DNA from: Ideonella margarita
GTDB lineage: Bacteria > Pseudomonadota > Gammaproteobacteria > Burkholderiales > Burkholderiaceae_C
Reading direction: 5' to 3'
DNA: 64,000 bases
Assembly: GCF_038066635.1 (NCBI RefSeq)
Contig: NZ_JBBUTI010000010.1
Coordinates: 62,001-126,000 of the forward strand
The notes beneath the pieces were generated by a model that was given only the letters and a program-made list of their open reading frames with translations, was not told where the DNA came from and did not search any database. Made by a program: the position numbers and the translations under genes. This document shows, one piece after another, positions 26,630 to 35,397 of this stretch. Each line of letters opens with the position of its first letter. The first letter of the stretch is position 1.

Positions 26630-29209
26630 ATGGCTTCTGCTTCACATCCCCCAGTTCCTGCCGCCGCCCCCCTGCAACCCTGGTCGGTTTGGCGGCTGGC
26701 GGCCTCCCAGACCTGGCTCGATTTCCGGGCCGGCGAATTGCGCCTGGTGCTGGTGGCCATCGTGCTGGCCGTCACCGCACTGACCGCGGTGGGCTTTTTT
26801 GCCGACCGGCTGCAAGGCGGCTTGACGCGCGACGCGGCCCAGCTGCTGGGTGGTGACCTGGTGGTGCAGAGCGACCACCCGGTGCCCGAGGTGTTCATCC
26901 AGCAGGCCCAGACGGCCGGCATGCAGACCAGCCTGACGGCGTCCTTCCCCAGCATGGCGCGGGCGCCCGATGAGCGCGGCGGCGCCGCCAAGCTGGTGGC
27001 CGTGAAATCAGTGGGTGCCAGTTACCCCTTGCGCGGGCAGCTGACGCTGCGCTCGGCCCCCACCGGCCCCGACGAAGCCGTGGCGCTGCGCCCGGCGCGT
27101 GGCGAGGTGTTTGTTGACGTGGCGCTGCTGGACGCCCTGAGCCTGCGCATGGGCGACGAGCTGCTGCTGGGCGATGCCCGCCTGCGCGTGGCCCGCCTCA
27201 TCGTGATCGAGCCCGACCGCGGCGCCGGCTTTCTCAGCTTCGCCCCCCGCGTGATGCTGAACGAGGCCGACCTCGCCGCCACCGGCCTGGTGCAACCGGC
27301 CAGCCGCGTGAGTTACCGCCTGGCCGTGGCCGCGCCGATCGGCCGTGAGGCTGGCGTCAAGCCGCTGACCGAGTGGGCCCGCGCCGCCATCCGCACCGAT
27401 GACCACCGCGGCATGCGCGTGGAATCGCTGGAAGCCGGCCGCCCCGAAATGCGCCAGACGCTGGACCGCGCGCAGAAATTCCTGAACCTGGTGGCGCTGC
27501 TGGCGGCCTTGCTGGCGGCTGTGGCCGTGGCGATTGCCGCGCGCGATTTCGCCCAGCGCCACCTGGACGACTGCGCCATGTTGCGGGTGCTGGGCCTGTC
27601 ACAGCGCCGCATCGCCACGGTCTTCCTGCTGGAATTCCTGCTGCTCGGGCTGCTGGCCAGCGTGGGCGGCGTGCTGGGCGGCCTGGCGCTGCACACCGTG
27701 TTCATCGAGCTGCTGGGCGCGTTTGTGCCCGCCTCGCTGCCGGCCCCCGGCTTGAAGCCTGCGCTGTACGGCCTGGCCACCGGCCTGACGCTGCTGCTGG
27801 GCTTTGGCCTGCCGCCGGTGTTGCAGCTGGCCCGCGTGCCACCGCTGCGCGTCATTCGCCGTGACTTGGGCCAGGTGCGCGCGGCTTCCTTGGGCGTGTG
27901 GCTGATGGGTGGCGTGGCCTTCGCGGCGCTGCTGCTGACGGTGGCGCAAGACCTGACGATGGGCTTGATCTCGGTCGGCGGTTTTGCTGCGGCCATTGCC
28001 GTTTTTGCCGCGCTGGCCGCGCTGGTGGTGATGGGCCTGGGTCGCTGGATGCCCGAGAGCCGGGTGCCGAACTGGCTGGTGCTGGCCACGCGGCAGGTGG
28101 CGGCCCGCCCGGCGTTTGCGGTGCTGCAGGTGTCGTCGCTGGCGGTGGGCCTGATGGCGCTCGCGCTGCTGGTGCTGCTGCGTACCGACCTCATCAGCAG
28201 CTGGCGCCAGGCCACACCGCCGGACGCACCGAACCGCTTTGTCATCAATGTGCAGCCCGACCAGGCAGCAGACTTCCGCGCCACGCTGGCATCGGCCGGG
28301 GTGGCCGATGGCTACGACTGGTTCCCGATGATCCGCGGCCGGCTCATCACCATCAACGGCGAGGCCGTGGGGCCGCGTTATGCCGACAACGAAGGCGCGC
28401 GCCGCAGCATCGACCGCGAACTCAACCTCAGCCACAGCGCCGAGATGCCGGCCCACAACAGGCTGGTGGCGGGCGAGTGGGGCAGCGGTGATGCGCAGGG
28501 CCTGAGCATCGAGCAGGGCCTGGCCACGAACCTCGGCGTGGCGCTGGGAGACGAGCTGGCGTTTGACATCGGCGGGCAGATCCACACCACGCGCATCACC
28601 AGCATCCGCAAGGTGGACTGGGGCTCGATGCGGGCCAACTTCTTCGTGCTGTACCCGGTGGCTGAGATGCCCACGCTGCCCGCCACCTTCCTCGCGGCCT
28701 ACCGCGCACCGGTGGGTGATGCGGGCTTCGACAACCGGCTCACCGCGAAATTCCCGAACATCACGAACGTGGATGTGTCGGCCTCGCTGGCGCAGGTGCA
28801 GGGCATCCTCGACCAGGTGGTGAAGGCGGTTGAAACGCTGTTCGCCTTCACGGTGGCGGCGGGCCTGGCGGTGCTGTTTGCGGCCGTCAGCGCCACCCGC
28901 GACACCCGGGCGCGTGACTACGCCGTGATGCGCGCCTGCGGTGCAGGCAGCCGCCTGCTCTCACGCGTGCAGCAGGCCGAGTTGCTGGGCGTGGGCGCAC
29001 TGGCCGGCTTTCTGGCCACCAGCGCGGCGATGGCCGTGGGCTGGGCGCTGGCGCGCTTCGTGTTTGAGTTCAGCTGGACCGCCGCCTGGTGGGTGCCCGT
29101 GGCGGGCACGCTGGCCGGCGCATTGCTGGCGCTGGGGGCGGGCTGGTGGAGCCTGCGTGACGTGCTGCGCCGCCCGGTGATGGTGACGCTGCGGCAGGCG
29201 TCGCAGTAA
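26630..29209 (+). CDS. large FtsX-domain ABC transporter permease (YbbP-like)
   Basis: 859 residues from the ATG at 26630; the frame is open far upstream (to 25664) but that part is antisense to ygiD and is ignored. The first membrane segment ('LRLVLVAIVLAVTALTAVG') is followed by a large periplasmic MacB-like domain. Then come two FtsX blocks, the first with 'DDCAMLRVLGLSQRRIATVF' and the second with 'TRARDYAVMRACGAGSRLLS', the duplicated layout of YbbP-type permeases (about 800 residues). The usual partner ATPase (YbbA) and TesA are not adjacent, so it must use a subunit encoded elsewhere. Substrate unknown; members of the group act on lipids or lipoproteins. Confidence 0.85.
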   Translation: MASASHPPVPAAAPLQPWSVWRLAASQTWLDFRAGELRLVLVAIVLAVTALTAVGFFADRLQGGLTRDAAQLLGGDLVVQSDHPVPEVFIQQAQTAGMQTSLTASFPSMARAPDERGGAAKLVAVKSVGASYPLRGQLTLRSAPTGPDEAVALRPARGEVFVDVALLDALSLRMGDELLLGDARLRVARLIVIEPDRGAGFLSFAPRVMLNEADLAATGLVQPASRVSYRLAVAAPIGREAGVKPLTEWARAAIRTDDHRGMRVESLEAGRPEMRQTLDRAQKFLNLVALLAALLAAVAVAIAARDFAQRHLDDCAMLRVLGLSQRRIATVFLLEFLLLGLLASVGGVLGGLALHTVFIELLGAFVPASLPAPGLKPALYGLATGLTLLLGFGLPPVLQLARVPPLRVIRRDLGQVRAASLGVWLMGGVAFAALLLTVAQDLTMGLISVGGFAAAIAVFAALAALVVMGLGRWMPESRVPNWLVLATRQVAARPAFAVLQVSSLAVGLMALALLVLLRTDLISSWRQATPPDAPNRFVINVQPDQAADFRATLASAGVADGYDWFPMIRGRLITINGEAVGPRYADNEGARRSIDRELNLSHSAEMPAHNRLVAGEWGSGDAQGLSIEQGLATNLGVALGDELAFDIGGQIHTTRITSIRKVDWGSMRANFFVLYPVAEMPTLPATFLAAYRAPVGDAGFDNRLTAKFPNITNVDVSASLAQVQGILDQVVKAVETLFAFTVAAGLAVLFAAVSATRDTRARDYAVMRACGAGSRLLSRVQQAELLGVGALAGFLATSAAMAVGWALARFVFEFSWTAAWWVPVAGTLAGALLALGAGWWSLRDVLRRPVMVTLRQASQ

Positions 29210-29240
29210 GCCGGACAGCCCGGGGCAACACCCCAAAAGC

Positions 29241-29273
29241 AAAAAGCCGCAGGCATCACGCCTGCGGCTTTTT
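29241..29273. terminator. bidirectional Rho-independent terminator
   Basis: Perfect 13-base stem AAAAAGCCGCAGG (29241-29253) / CCTGCGGCTTTTT (29261-29273) with a 7-base loop, between the convergent permease and cheW genes. A's on one side and T's on the other make it work in both directions. Confidence 0.92.
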
Positions 29274-29291
29274 GTTTGGGGGCGACTGGTA

Positions 29292-29837
29292 TCAGCTTTG
29301 GGCGCTGTCGATCAGGCCCATGTCGGAGGCGCTCATCAGGGCCTGGATGTCCATCAGGATCAGCATGCGCTCACCCACGTTGGCAATGCCGGTGATGAAC
29401 GACATGTCGACCTGGGCGTTCATCGCCGGGGCCGGCTTGACGGTGTCGCTGTTCAGCTCCAGCACGTCCGACACCGCGTCCACCACGGCGCCCACCACCC
29501 GGCCCTTGATGTTCAGCACGATGACGACGGTGAAGTCGTTGAATTCGGCGGTGTCGCAGTTCAGCTTCACCCGCAGGTCGATGATCGGCACGATCACGCC
29601 GCGCAGATTCACCACGCCCTTGAGAAAGTCGGGCGAATTTGCGATGCGGGTCGGCTGCTCGTAGGAGCGGATTTCCTGCACGCGCAGGATGTCGATGCCG
29701 TATTCCTCGCCGCCGAGGCGGAAGGTCAGAAATTCACCGTGGCTGGTGGCAGCGGCAGCGGCGCGCTTCTTGGCGCCCTGCATGGCGCGTTCGGCTTCGT
29801 GGCGGGCCACTTGGCTGGCTTCGGTCATCATGTCCAT
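29292..29837 (-). CDS. cheW: chemotaxis coupling protein CheW
   Basis: 181 residues. After an Ala/Lys-rich N-terminal extension of about 33 residues the CheW fold starts: 'FLTFRLGGEEYGIDILRVQE', 'IRSYEQPTRIANSPDFLKGV', 'VNLRGVIVPIIDLRVKLN' and 'VIVLNIKGRVVGAVVDAVSD'. It links receptors to CheA. It is the last gene of the minus-strand receptor cluster, and a sigma-28-like promoter at the end of the preceding receptor gene could transcribe it separately. A terminator follows. Confidence 0.95.
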   Translation of the reverse strand: MDMMTEASQVARHEAERAMQGAKKRAAAAATSHGEFLTFRLGGEEYGIDILRVQEIRSYEQPTRIANSPDFLKGVVNLRGVIVPIIDLRVKLNCDTAEFNDFTVVIVLNIKGRVVGAVVDAVSDVLELNSDTVKPAPAMNAQVDMSFITGIANVGERMLILMDIQALMSASDMGLIDSAQS

Positions 29838-29887
29838 GGCGGTTTCCTGAGGGTGAAGGTGGGCAATATCGTGCCGGGTTGAACGGG

Positions 29888-29914
29888 TTATCGGCTCAAA
29901 GCCAGGGGGCTTGA
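29888..29914 (-). promoter_or_regulatory. sigma-28-like promoter before cheW, overlapping the stop codon of the receptor gene
   Basis: On the minus strand TCAAG (29914-29910), a 14-base spacer and GCCGATAA (29895-29888) match the flagellar sigma factor consensus; the last three bases are the TAA stop of the receptor gene. Transcription should start near 29881, about 44 bases before the cheW ATG. Confidence 0.65.
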
Positions 29915-31363
29915 GCGGTCGGTTTCAGTTTGTCGATGGCTGCTGTGCAAGCGGAAGGTGCTCACCACGCCATTCAGTCGCGCGGCCTGGTCATTCAGGC
30001 TCTCGGCGGCGGCGGCGCTCTGCTCCACCAGCGCGGCGTTCTGCTGCGTCATCTGGTCGAGCTCGTTCACTGCGTCATGCAGGTCGCCGATGCCCTGGCT
30101 CTGGCTGGCCGTGTCGGCCGTGATCTCGCGGATCATCTGCGACACGCGCTGCACCGATTGCACGATTTCCGTCATCGTGGTGCTGGCATCCGCCACCTGG
30201 CGGGCACCGCTGTCCACCTTCTCGACGGAGGCATTGATCAGGGTCTTGATCTCGCGCGCGGCCTCGGCCGAGCGGCCGGCCAGCGTGCGCACCTCACCCG
30301 CCACCACGGCAAAGCCGCGGCCTTGCTCACCGGCGCGGGCCGCTTCCACGGCGGCGTTCAGGGCCAGGATGTTGGTCTGGAAAGCAATGCCGTCGATGAC
30401 GCCGATGATGTCGCTGATCTTTCGGGAGCTGGCGTTGATGGCGTCCATCGTCGACATCACCTGCGACATCGCATCACCGCCGCGCTGTGCCACGCTGGAG
30501 GCGCTGCTGGCGAGCTGATCAGCCTGCACGGCCGAGCTGGCGCTGTGGTGCATCGTGCCCGACAGCTCCTGCATGCCCGAAGCCGTCCGCTGCAGATTGC
30601 TGGCGGCACGTTCGGTGCGCTGGCTCAGGTCGAGGTTGCCGGCCGAGACTTCACGGCTGGCCACATGGATCGAATCCACCGATTCCTGCACCTGGCCAAC
30701 GATCTGTCGCAGGCCGTCGCGCATGGTGACCACCGAGCGCATCACGTCGCCGATCTCGTCGGGGCGGTTGGTGTCCAGTGCCACGGTCAAGTCGCCTTCG
30801 CCCACACGGCGCGCCGCTTCGGCCAATTCACCCAGCGGGCGGCAGATGGTGCGCACCTGGAACGAGGCGATGATGGCCAGCACGATGGCCACGATGCCCA
30901 TCACGCCCGACACGCCCCACACCGTGCGCATGCGCTCGGCGCTGGTCTTTTCATGCAGCTGGGCGGCCTTGGCTTCTTCATTCTTCACCAGCGCGGTCAC
31001 GGCGGTGCGCTGTGCGGCCACGGCGGCGGCGGTCTTCAGCGGATCGGCCAGCTGGGCCAGCAGCTGGCGCTCTTCGCTGGAATCCACCAGCTTGCCCATG
31101 CGCTCATGCAGCTCCTTCATGCCGGCGGCGCCCTGGGCCAGCTCCGGATGGTCCGGGTTGGCGGCCAGGCGCAGAGCCTGGGCTTCCAGCTGGCCTTGCC
31201 ACTGGTAGGCCACGGCCAGGCGGGTTTGCTGGTCACGCTGCGCAGCTCCGGCCACCTCGATCAGGCCCTTGGTGCGCACGGCGGCAGCGCCGGCCATCAC
31301 GGCCATCATCGTGATCAGGATCAGGGTCGGCGTCCAGAGCCGACCGGCGAGTCTGAGGTTCAT
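29888..31363 (-). CDS. methyl-accepting chemotaxis protein, short type without CheR-binding tail
   Basis: 491 residues. Membrane segments at about residues 10-29 and 148-168 enclose a helical periplasmic domain of about 118 residues with no recognisable ligand-binding motif (four-helix-bundle-like). HAMP follows ('RPLGELAEAARRVGEGDLTV'), then the signalling domain with the hairpin tip 'GIAFQTNILALNAAVEAARA' and 'GEQGRGFAVVAGEVRTLAGR'. The C-terminus 'DRSSPLALSR' lacks the WETF-type pentapeptide seen in three of its neighbours, so it may be methylated only with help from other receptors. It is one of five receptor genes in a row. Confidence 0.93.
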   Translation of the reverse strand: MNLRLAGRLWTPTLILITMMAVMAGAAAVRTKGLIEVAGAAQRDQQTRLAVAYQWQGQLEAQALRLAANPDHPELAQGAAGMKELHERMGKLVDSSEERQLLAQLADPLKTAAAVAAQRTAVTALVKNEEAKAAQLHEKTSAERMRTVWGVSGVMGIVAIVLAIIASFQVRTICRPLGELAEAARRVGEGDLTVALDTNRPDEIGDVMRSVVTMRDGLRQIVGQVQESVDSIHVASREVSAGNLDLSQRTERAASNLQRTASGMQELSGTMHHSASSAVQADQLASSASSVAQRGGDAMSQVMSTMDAINASSRKISDIIGVIDGIAFQTNILALNAAVEAARAGEQGRGFAVVAGEVRTLAGRSAEAAREIKTLINASVEKVDSGARQVADASTTMTEIVQSVQRVSQMIREITADTASQSQGIGDLHDAVNELDQMTQQNAALVEQSAAAAESLNDQAARLNGVVSTFRLHSSHRQTETDRSSPLALSR

Positions 31364-31433
31364 GGGGTGTGTCTCCGGCTGCAGTGCAGTCTTCGTGGTT
31401 TCAGGGGGGCGAGTGCCAGCCAGGGTCGGCGCG

Positions 31434-33008
31434 TCAGTGGGTCAGCAGCGGAGCGTCATGGGCTGACAGCCGGAAGGTGGCCACCACCTCCGCCAGCTGG
31501 CGCGCCTGCAGCTTCAGGCTCTCGGCAGCCGCGGCGGACTCCTCCACCAGCGCGGCGTTCTGCTGCGTCATCTGGTCGAGCTGGCTCACGGCCACGCCCA
31601 CTTCGTTGATGCCCTTGCTCTGCTCGGTGGTGGCGGTGGAGATTTCCTGGATGATGTCGTCCACCCGGCGCACCGAGCTGACGATGTCGCTCATCGTGGT
31701 GCCGGCTTCGGCCACCTGCCGGGTGCCGCTCTCCACCTGCTCGACGCTGGCGCCGATCAGGCTCTTGATTTCGCGGGCGGCTTCGGCCGAGCGTTGCGCC
31801 AGGGTGCGCACCTCGCCGGCCACCACGGCAAAGCCGCGGCCTTGCTCGCCGGCGCGGGCGGCTTCAACGGCGGCGTTCAGGGCCAGGATGTTGGTCTGGA
31901 AGGCAATGCCGTCAATCACGCCGGTGATGTCGGCAATCTTGCGTGAGGCGGAATTGATGGCGTCCATCGTCTGCACCACCTGCGTCACCGCCTGCCCACC
32001 ACGCTGGGCCACGGCCGTGGCCGAGGCGGCCATCTGGCTGGCCTGGGCAGCCGAGTCGGCGCTGTGGCGCACGGTGCCCGTCAGCTCTTCCATCGAGGCG
32101 GCGGTTTGCTGCAGGTTGCTGGCCGTGTGTTCGGTGCGCTGGCTCAGGTCGAGGTTGCCGGTGGCCACCTCGTCGCTGGCGGTGCGGATGCTGTCGGCGC
32201 TGTTGCGCACCTGGCTCACCACTTCCCGCAGCGCGTTCTGCATGTCATTCAGCCGGTCGACGAAGCGCGACACCTCGTCACGCCCGGTGTTCGGCACGGC
32301 TTCTGACAGATCACCCTTGGCGATGCGGCCGGCAGCGGCGCTGGCATCGTCCAGCGGCCGGGCGATCGATTTGACGATGGCCCAGTTCAGCGCGGAAAAG
32401 GCGATCAGCATGGTCGACACCGCGATCAGCCGGAACAGCGACTGGGCGGCTTCCTGGCTCTTGGCCTCGGCCTGCTCGGCGGCCATGGTCTCGCGGGTGT
32501 TGCCCAGCCAGGTGGCGAAGCCGGCACGGGTCTTCTCAATCTCGGGCCAGTTGCGGCTGGCATAGGCAAAGCCGGCGCTGGCGTCCATCTTGGCGTCCAC
32601 CACCTGTTGCAGCACGGGGGCCACTTCCTTGGCGTAGGTGTCGAAGCCGGCCATGCCTTCGGCCATCACGCCCTGACGCACTTCTTCGCTCAGGTTGGCT
32701 TGCAGCAGGGCGCGCAGCTTGGTGGTTTCCTTGGTCCAGGCGGTTAGGTGGTCGCCGGCTTCCACCGCGTTGTTGGCGGTCAGCAGCACTGACTGCTCCA
32801 GCCGCTGCACGCGCTCCAGCGCGCTGCTCAGCTCGCTGCTTTCGGCCGACAGGGCGGTCTGCTTGGCCAGCAAGGCTTCACTGCGGGCCTGGCTCGATTT
32901 GAAGGCGACAGCCGCCCACACGCCGAGCGCGATGACCAGGATGCTGAGTACCAGCATGCTGCCCAGCAGGCGCTGCCGGATACTGAAATTGCGCAGGAAA
33001 GAGTTCAT
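31434..33008 (-). CDS. methyl-accepting chemotaxis protein, Tsr-like layout, no CheR-binding tail
   Basis: 524 residues. Membrane segments lie near residues 14-36 ('LLGSMLVLSILVIALGVWAA') and 188-208 ('LIAVSTMLIAFSALNWAIV'), with a periplasmic helical domain between them that contains a Trp-rich 'RNWPEIEKTRAGFATWLGNT'. HAMP ('ARPLDDASAAAGRIAKGDLS') and signalling hairpin ('GIAFQTNILALNAAVEAARA') are intact. The C-terminus ends 'SAHDAPLLTH' without a WETF-type peptide. The receptor signals through CheW/CheA; ligand unknown. Confidence 0.93.
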   Translation of the reverse strand: MNSFLRNFSIRQRLLGSMLVLSILVIALGVWAAVAFKSSQARSEALLAKQTALSAESSELSSALERVQRLEQSVLLTANNAVEAGDHLTAWTKETTKLRALLQANLSEEVRQGVMAEGMAGFDTYAKEVAPVLQQVVDAKMDASAGFAYASRNWPEIEKTRAGFATWLGNTRETMAAEQAEAKSQEAAQSLFRLIAVSTMLIAFSALNWAIVKSIARPLDDASAAAGRIAKGDLSEAVPNTGRDEVSRFVDRLNDMQNALREVVSQVRNSADSIRTASDEVATGNLDLSQRTEHTASNLQQTAASMEELTGTVRHSADSAAQASQMAASATAVAQRGGQAVTQVVQTMDAINSASRKIADITGVIDGIAFQTNILALNAAVEAARAGEQGRGFAVVAGEVRTLAQRSAEAAREIKSLIGASVEQVESGTRQVAEAGTTMSDIVSSVRRVDDIIQEISTATTEQSKGINEVGVAVSQLDQMTQQNAALVEESAAAAESLKLQARQLAEVVATFRLSAHDAPLLTH

Positions 33009-33044
33009 GGTGTGAGGCCTGAATACTGCTTTGAGAAGGGCCGA

Positions 33045-34835
33045 TCAGAACGTTTCCCAGTCGGCGTCAGCGGCCGCAGAGGTCACGGGAGAGGGGGCGG
33101 GTGAAGGGGTGGGCCTGGACGCGGGTGCACTCGCGGCCTTGGCAGATTGCTGGCTGGCGAGCTGGCGCAGTGCCACGGGCCTGGGCGGTGCAACCGGTGC
33201 GCTGCTGCCGGACGATGACGCAGATGCGGATGACACCGGCCGGTGGGCCGCAGCCGATGCCGCCTTGCGCGGGCTGGCCGAAGGGGCCGGGGCAGCGTCA
33301 TCGCCAAAACGGAAACGGCTTACCACCTCGCCCAGGCGCTGGGCCTGGTCCTTCAGGCTTTCAGCTGCGGCGGCACTCTGTTCCACCAGCGCGGCGTTCT
33401 GCTGCGTCATCTGGTCGAGGTGCCCGACGGCGCTGTTGACCTGGCCGATGCCCTGGCTCTGCTCGTTCGCCGAGACGGTGATCTCGTTGATGATGTGGGT
33501 CACACGCTCGACCGAGCTGACGATCTCGTTCATCGTGGCGCCGGCTTCGCTCACCTGGCGGGCGCCGTTGTCGACCTTTTCAACCGACACGTTGATGAGG
33601 GTCTTGATCTCGCGGGCAGCGGCGGCCGAGCGGCCTGCCAGGCTGCGCACTTCACCGGCCACCACGGCGAAACCGCGGCCCTGCTCACCCGCACGCGCGG
33701 CTTCCACCGCGGCGTTCAGGGCGAGGATGTTGGTCTGGAAAGCGATGCCATCAATCACGCTGATGATGTCGCTGATGCGGCGCGAGGCGAGGTTGATCTC
33801 GTCCATCGTCGTCACCACCTGGCCGACCGCGGCACCGCCGCGCTGGGCCACTTCCGAGGCCGTGCGGGCCAGGGTGTTGGCTTCGGTGGCGGCTTGGGCG
33901 CTGAGGCGCACGGTGGCGGTCAGCTCTTCCATCGAGCTGGCGGTTTGCTGCAGGCTGCTGGCGGCCTGCTCGGTGCGGCTGCTCAGGTCCTGGTTGCCGC
34001 TGGCGATTTCATTGCCGGCGTCACCGATGGTGCGGGCCACCTGGCGCACGGTGCCGAGCGAGTCGCCCAGCTGCGTCACCATGTGGGCGATGGAGCGTTG
34101 CAGCGCGCCGATCTCGTCGTCGCGGTCCTGCTGCACCGTCACCGCCAGATTGCCCTTCGCCACTTCGGCGGCCACATCGGTGGCGGCTCGCAGGTCGGTC
34201 ATCATCTTGCGCTGCAGCATGGCCGCCACGGCCACGGCCACGGCGGTCATCAGCAGGCTCACCAGGCCCAGCACGATGCCGGTCTGGTGATTGCGGCGGG
34301 CCGACTCGGCGCTGGAGGCGCGCGAGGCCGTCTCGATGTTGTCCACCAGGCCGTTCAGCGTCAGGCCGGCGGTGTTGAAGGCGGCGTTGGCGCCCTGCAT
34401 GGCCGCCACGCCGGTATTCGGGTCGACCGAGGACAGGTCCAGCGCCTCGTCCGCGTTCTTGATGTAGGTCTTCAGGTGCTGGCCGAGCTCGCCGGCCTTC
34501 TGCTTCATCGCATCGCCGTGCTCACCGCCGTCGATGACACCCGCCACCACGCGCTGGATGCCTTCGCCTTGCTTGGCCAGGTCGGCGCGAGCGGCCTTGA
34601 TCGCCGCATCATCCATCGAGCCCACCAGCGTGATGGTGCGGTAGACGAAGGCATGCATCTGGCCCATCTGGGCCTGCACGCTGGTGATGGTGCGCAGCTG
34701 GTCGATGTCAGCACCGTGCGTCTCCGCCGTCTGGCTGGCTTCGCGGTCCATGAAGGCCATGTTGATGCCCCCGCCGCTGAGGGCCACCAAGGCAATGGCC
34801 ACCGGTGGCAGCAGCAACTTGGTCGAGAGCTTCAT
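33045..34835 (-). CDS. methyl-accepting chemotaxis protein with C-terminal DWETF peptide
   Basis: 596 residues. Membrane segments at about residues 8-28 and 190-210 enclose a four-helix-bundle sensor domain. HAMP is followed by the methylated helices ('LSSRTEQAASSLQQTASSME') and the hairpin 'GIAFQTNILALNAAVEAARA'. A Ser/Ala/Pro-rich linker of about 70 residues leads to the final 'DADWETF', which matches the NWETF CheR/CheB-binding peptide. Start ATG at 34835 has GGAG upstream. It lies directly downstream of the secreted Cache protein gene (45-base gap), so the two may act together. Confidence 0.94.
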   Translation of the reverse strand: MKLSTKLLLPPVAIALVALSGGGINMAFMDREASQTAETHGADIDQLRTITSVQAQMGQMHAFVYRTITLVGSMDDAAIKAARADLAKQGEGIQRVVAGVIDGGEHGDAMKQKAGELGQHLKTYIKNADEALDLSSVDPNTGVAAMQGANAAFNTAGLTLNGLVDNIETASRASSAESARRNHQTGIVLGLVSLLMTAVAVAVAAMLQRKMMTDLRAATDVAAEVAKGNLAVTVQQDRDDEIGALQRSIAHMVTQLGDSLGTVRQVARTIGDAGNEIASGNQDLSSRTEQAASSLQQTASSMEELTATVRLSAQAATEANTLARTASEVAQRGGAAVGQVVTTMDEINLASRRISDIISVIDGIAFQTNILALNAAVEAARAGEQGRGFAVVAGEVRSLAGRSAAAAREIKTLINVSVEKVDNGARQVSEAGATMNEIVSSVERVTHIINEITVSANEQSQGIGQVNSAVGHLDQMTQQNAALVEQSAAAAESLKDQAQRLGEVVSRFRFGDDAAPAPSASPRKAASAAAHRPVSSASASSSGSSAPVAPPRPVALRQLASQQSAKAASAPASRPTPSPAPSPVTSAAADADWETF

Positions 34836-34880
34836 CGAGAACTCCTGGAGATCTGGTGGGTGTGCGCGGTGCGGCGGGGC

Positions 34881-35342
34881 TTACTTGTAGATGCCGCCGC
34901 AGACGACCGTGTCGTCCAGCTTCTCGCAGTACATGGCCTTGGGCTCGACCTTCTTGTTCTCCGGGTTGGTGAACTTGTAGTCTTGCCAGAACGAGGCCTT
35001 GGTCTTGGCCATGTCCACGCGCTCGCGCACGAAGGCCTTGCCGTCCACGTCCTTCAGGTCGATCAGGTTCTTGCCCACCATCTTCTCGTTGGCACCGTGG
35101 GCATGCACCACGCCGTCCAGGCCGTACACCACGAGGTACAGGTCTTCGTGGCGGAACTGGCCCGTCTTGCTGGTGATTTCGGCGTAGCCCTTGTCCTTGC
35201 CATTGGCCTTGATGAAGGCCACGCCCTTTTTCACCATGCCCGTGGCGTCCGCTTCGGTGGCACCACCGGCGGCAGCCATCAGGGCAGGGCTGGCGGCCAG
35301 CAGGCAGCTGGTCAGGAGGGTCAGTCGGATCATTGAGCGCAT
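34881..35342 (-). CDS. secreted single-Cache-domain protein in the receptor cluster
   Basis: 153 residues from the ATG at 35342, with a good AGGAG SD. A signal peptide ('MIRLTLLTSCLLAASPALMA') is followed by a single Cache domain (sCache_2 type): 'MVKKGVAFIKANGKDKGYAE', 'DLYLVVYGLDGVVHAHGANE', 'KMVGKNLIDLKDVDGKAFVR' and 'FWQDYKFTNPENKKVEPKAM'. This is the extracellular ligand domain of many chemoreceptors, but here it has no membrane segment, HAMP or signalling part, so it is soluble and periplasmic. It is flanked by two receptor genes on the same strand. It may bind small carboxylates and dock on a neighbouring receptor (inference). Confidence 0.88.
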   Translation of the reverse strand: MRSMIRLTLLTSCLLAASPALMAAAGGATEADATGMVKKGVAFIKANGKDKGYAEITSKTGQFRHEDLYLVVYGLDGVVHAHGANEKMVGKNLIDLKDVDGKAFVRERVDMAKTKASFWQDYKFTNPENKKVEPKAMYCEKLDDTVVCGGIYK

Positions 35343-35397
35343 GGGGAACTCCTGGTCGAAAAGGGGGTGTCGACGGTCAACAGAGGCAGGCAGACGA

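Noticed and set aside
33243..35336. 697-codon open frame antisense to a receptor and the Cache gene
   Set aside because: Composition is His/Gly/Ala/Val-rich as expected for the complementary frame of GC-rich genes; real genes on the other strand explain the sequence.
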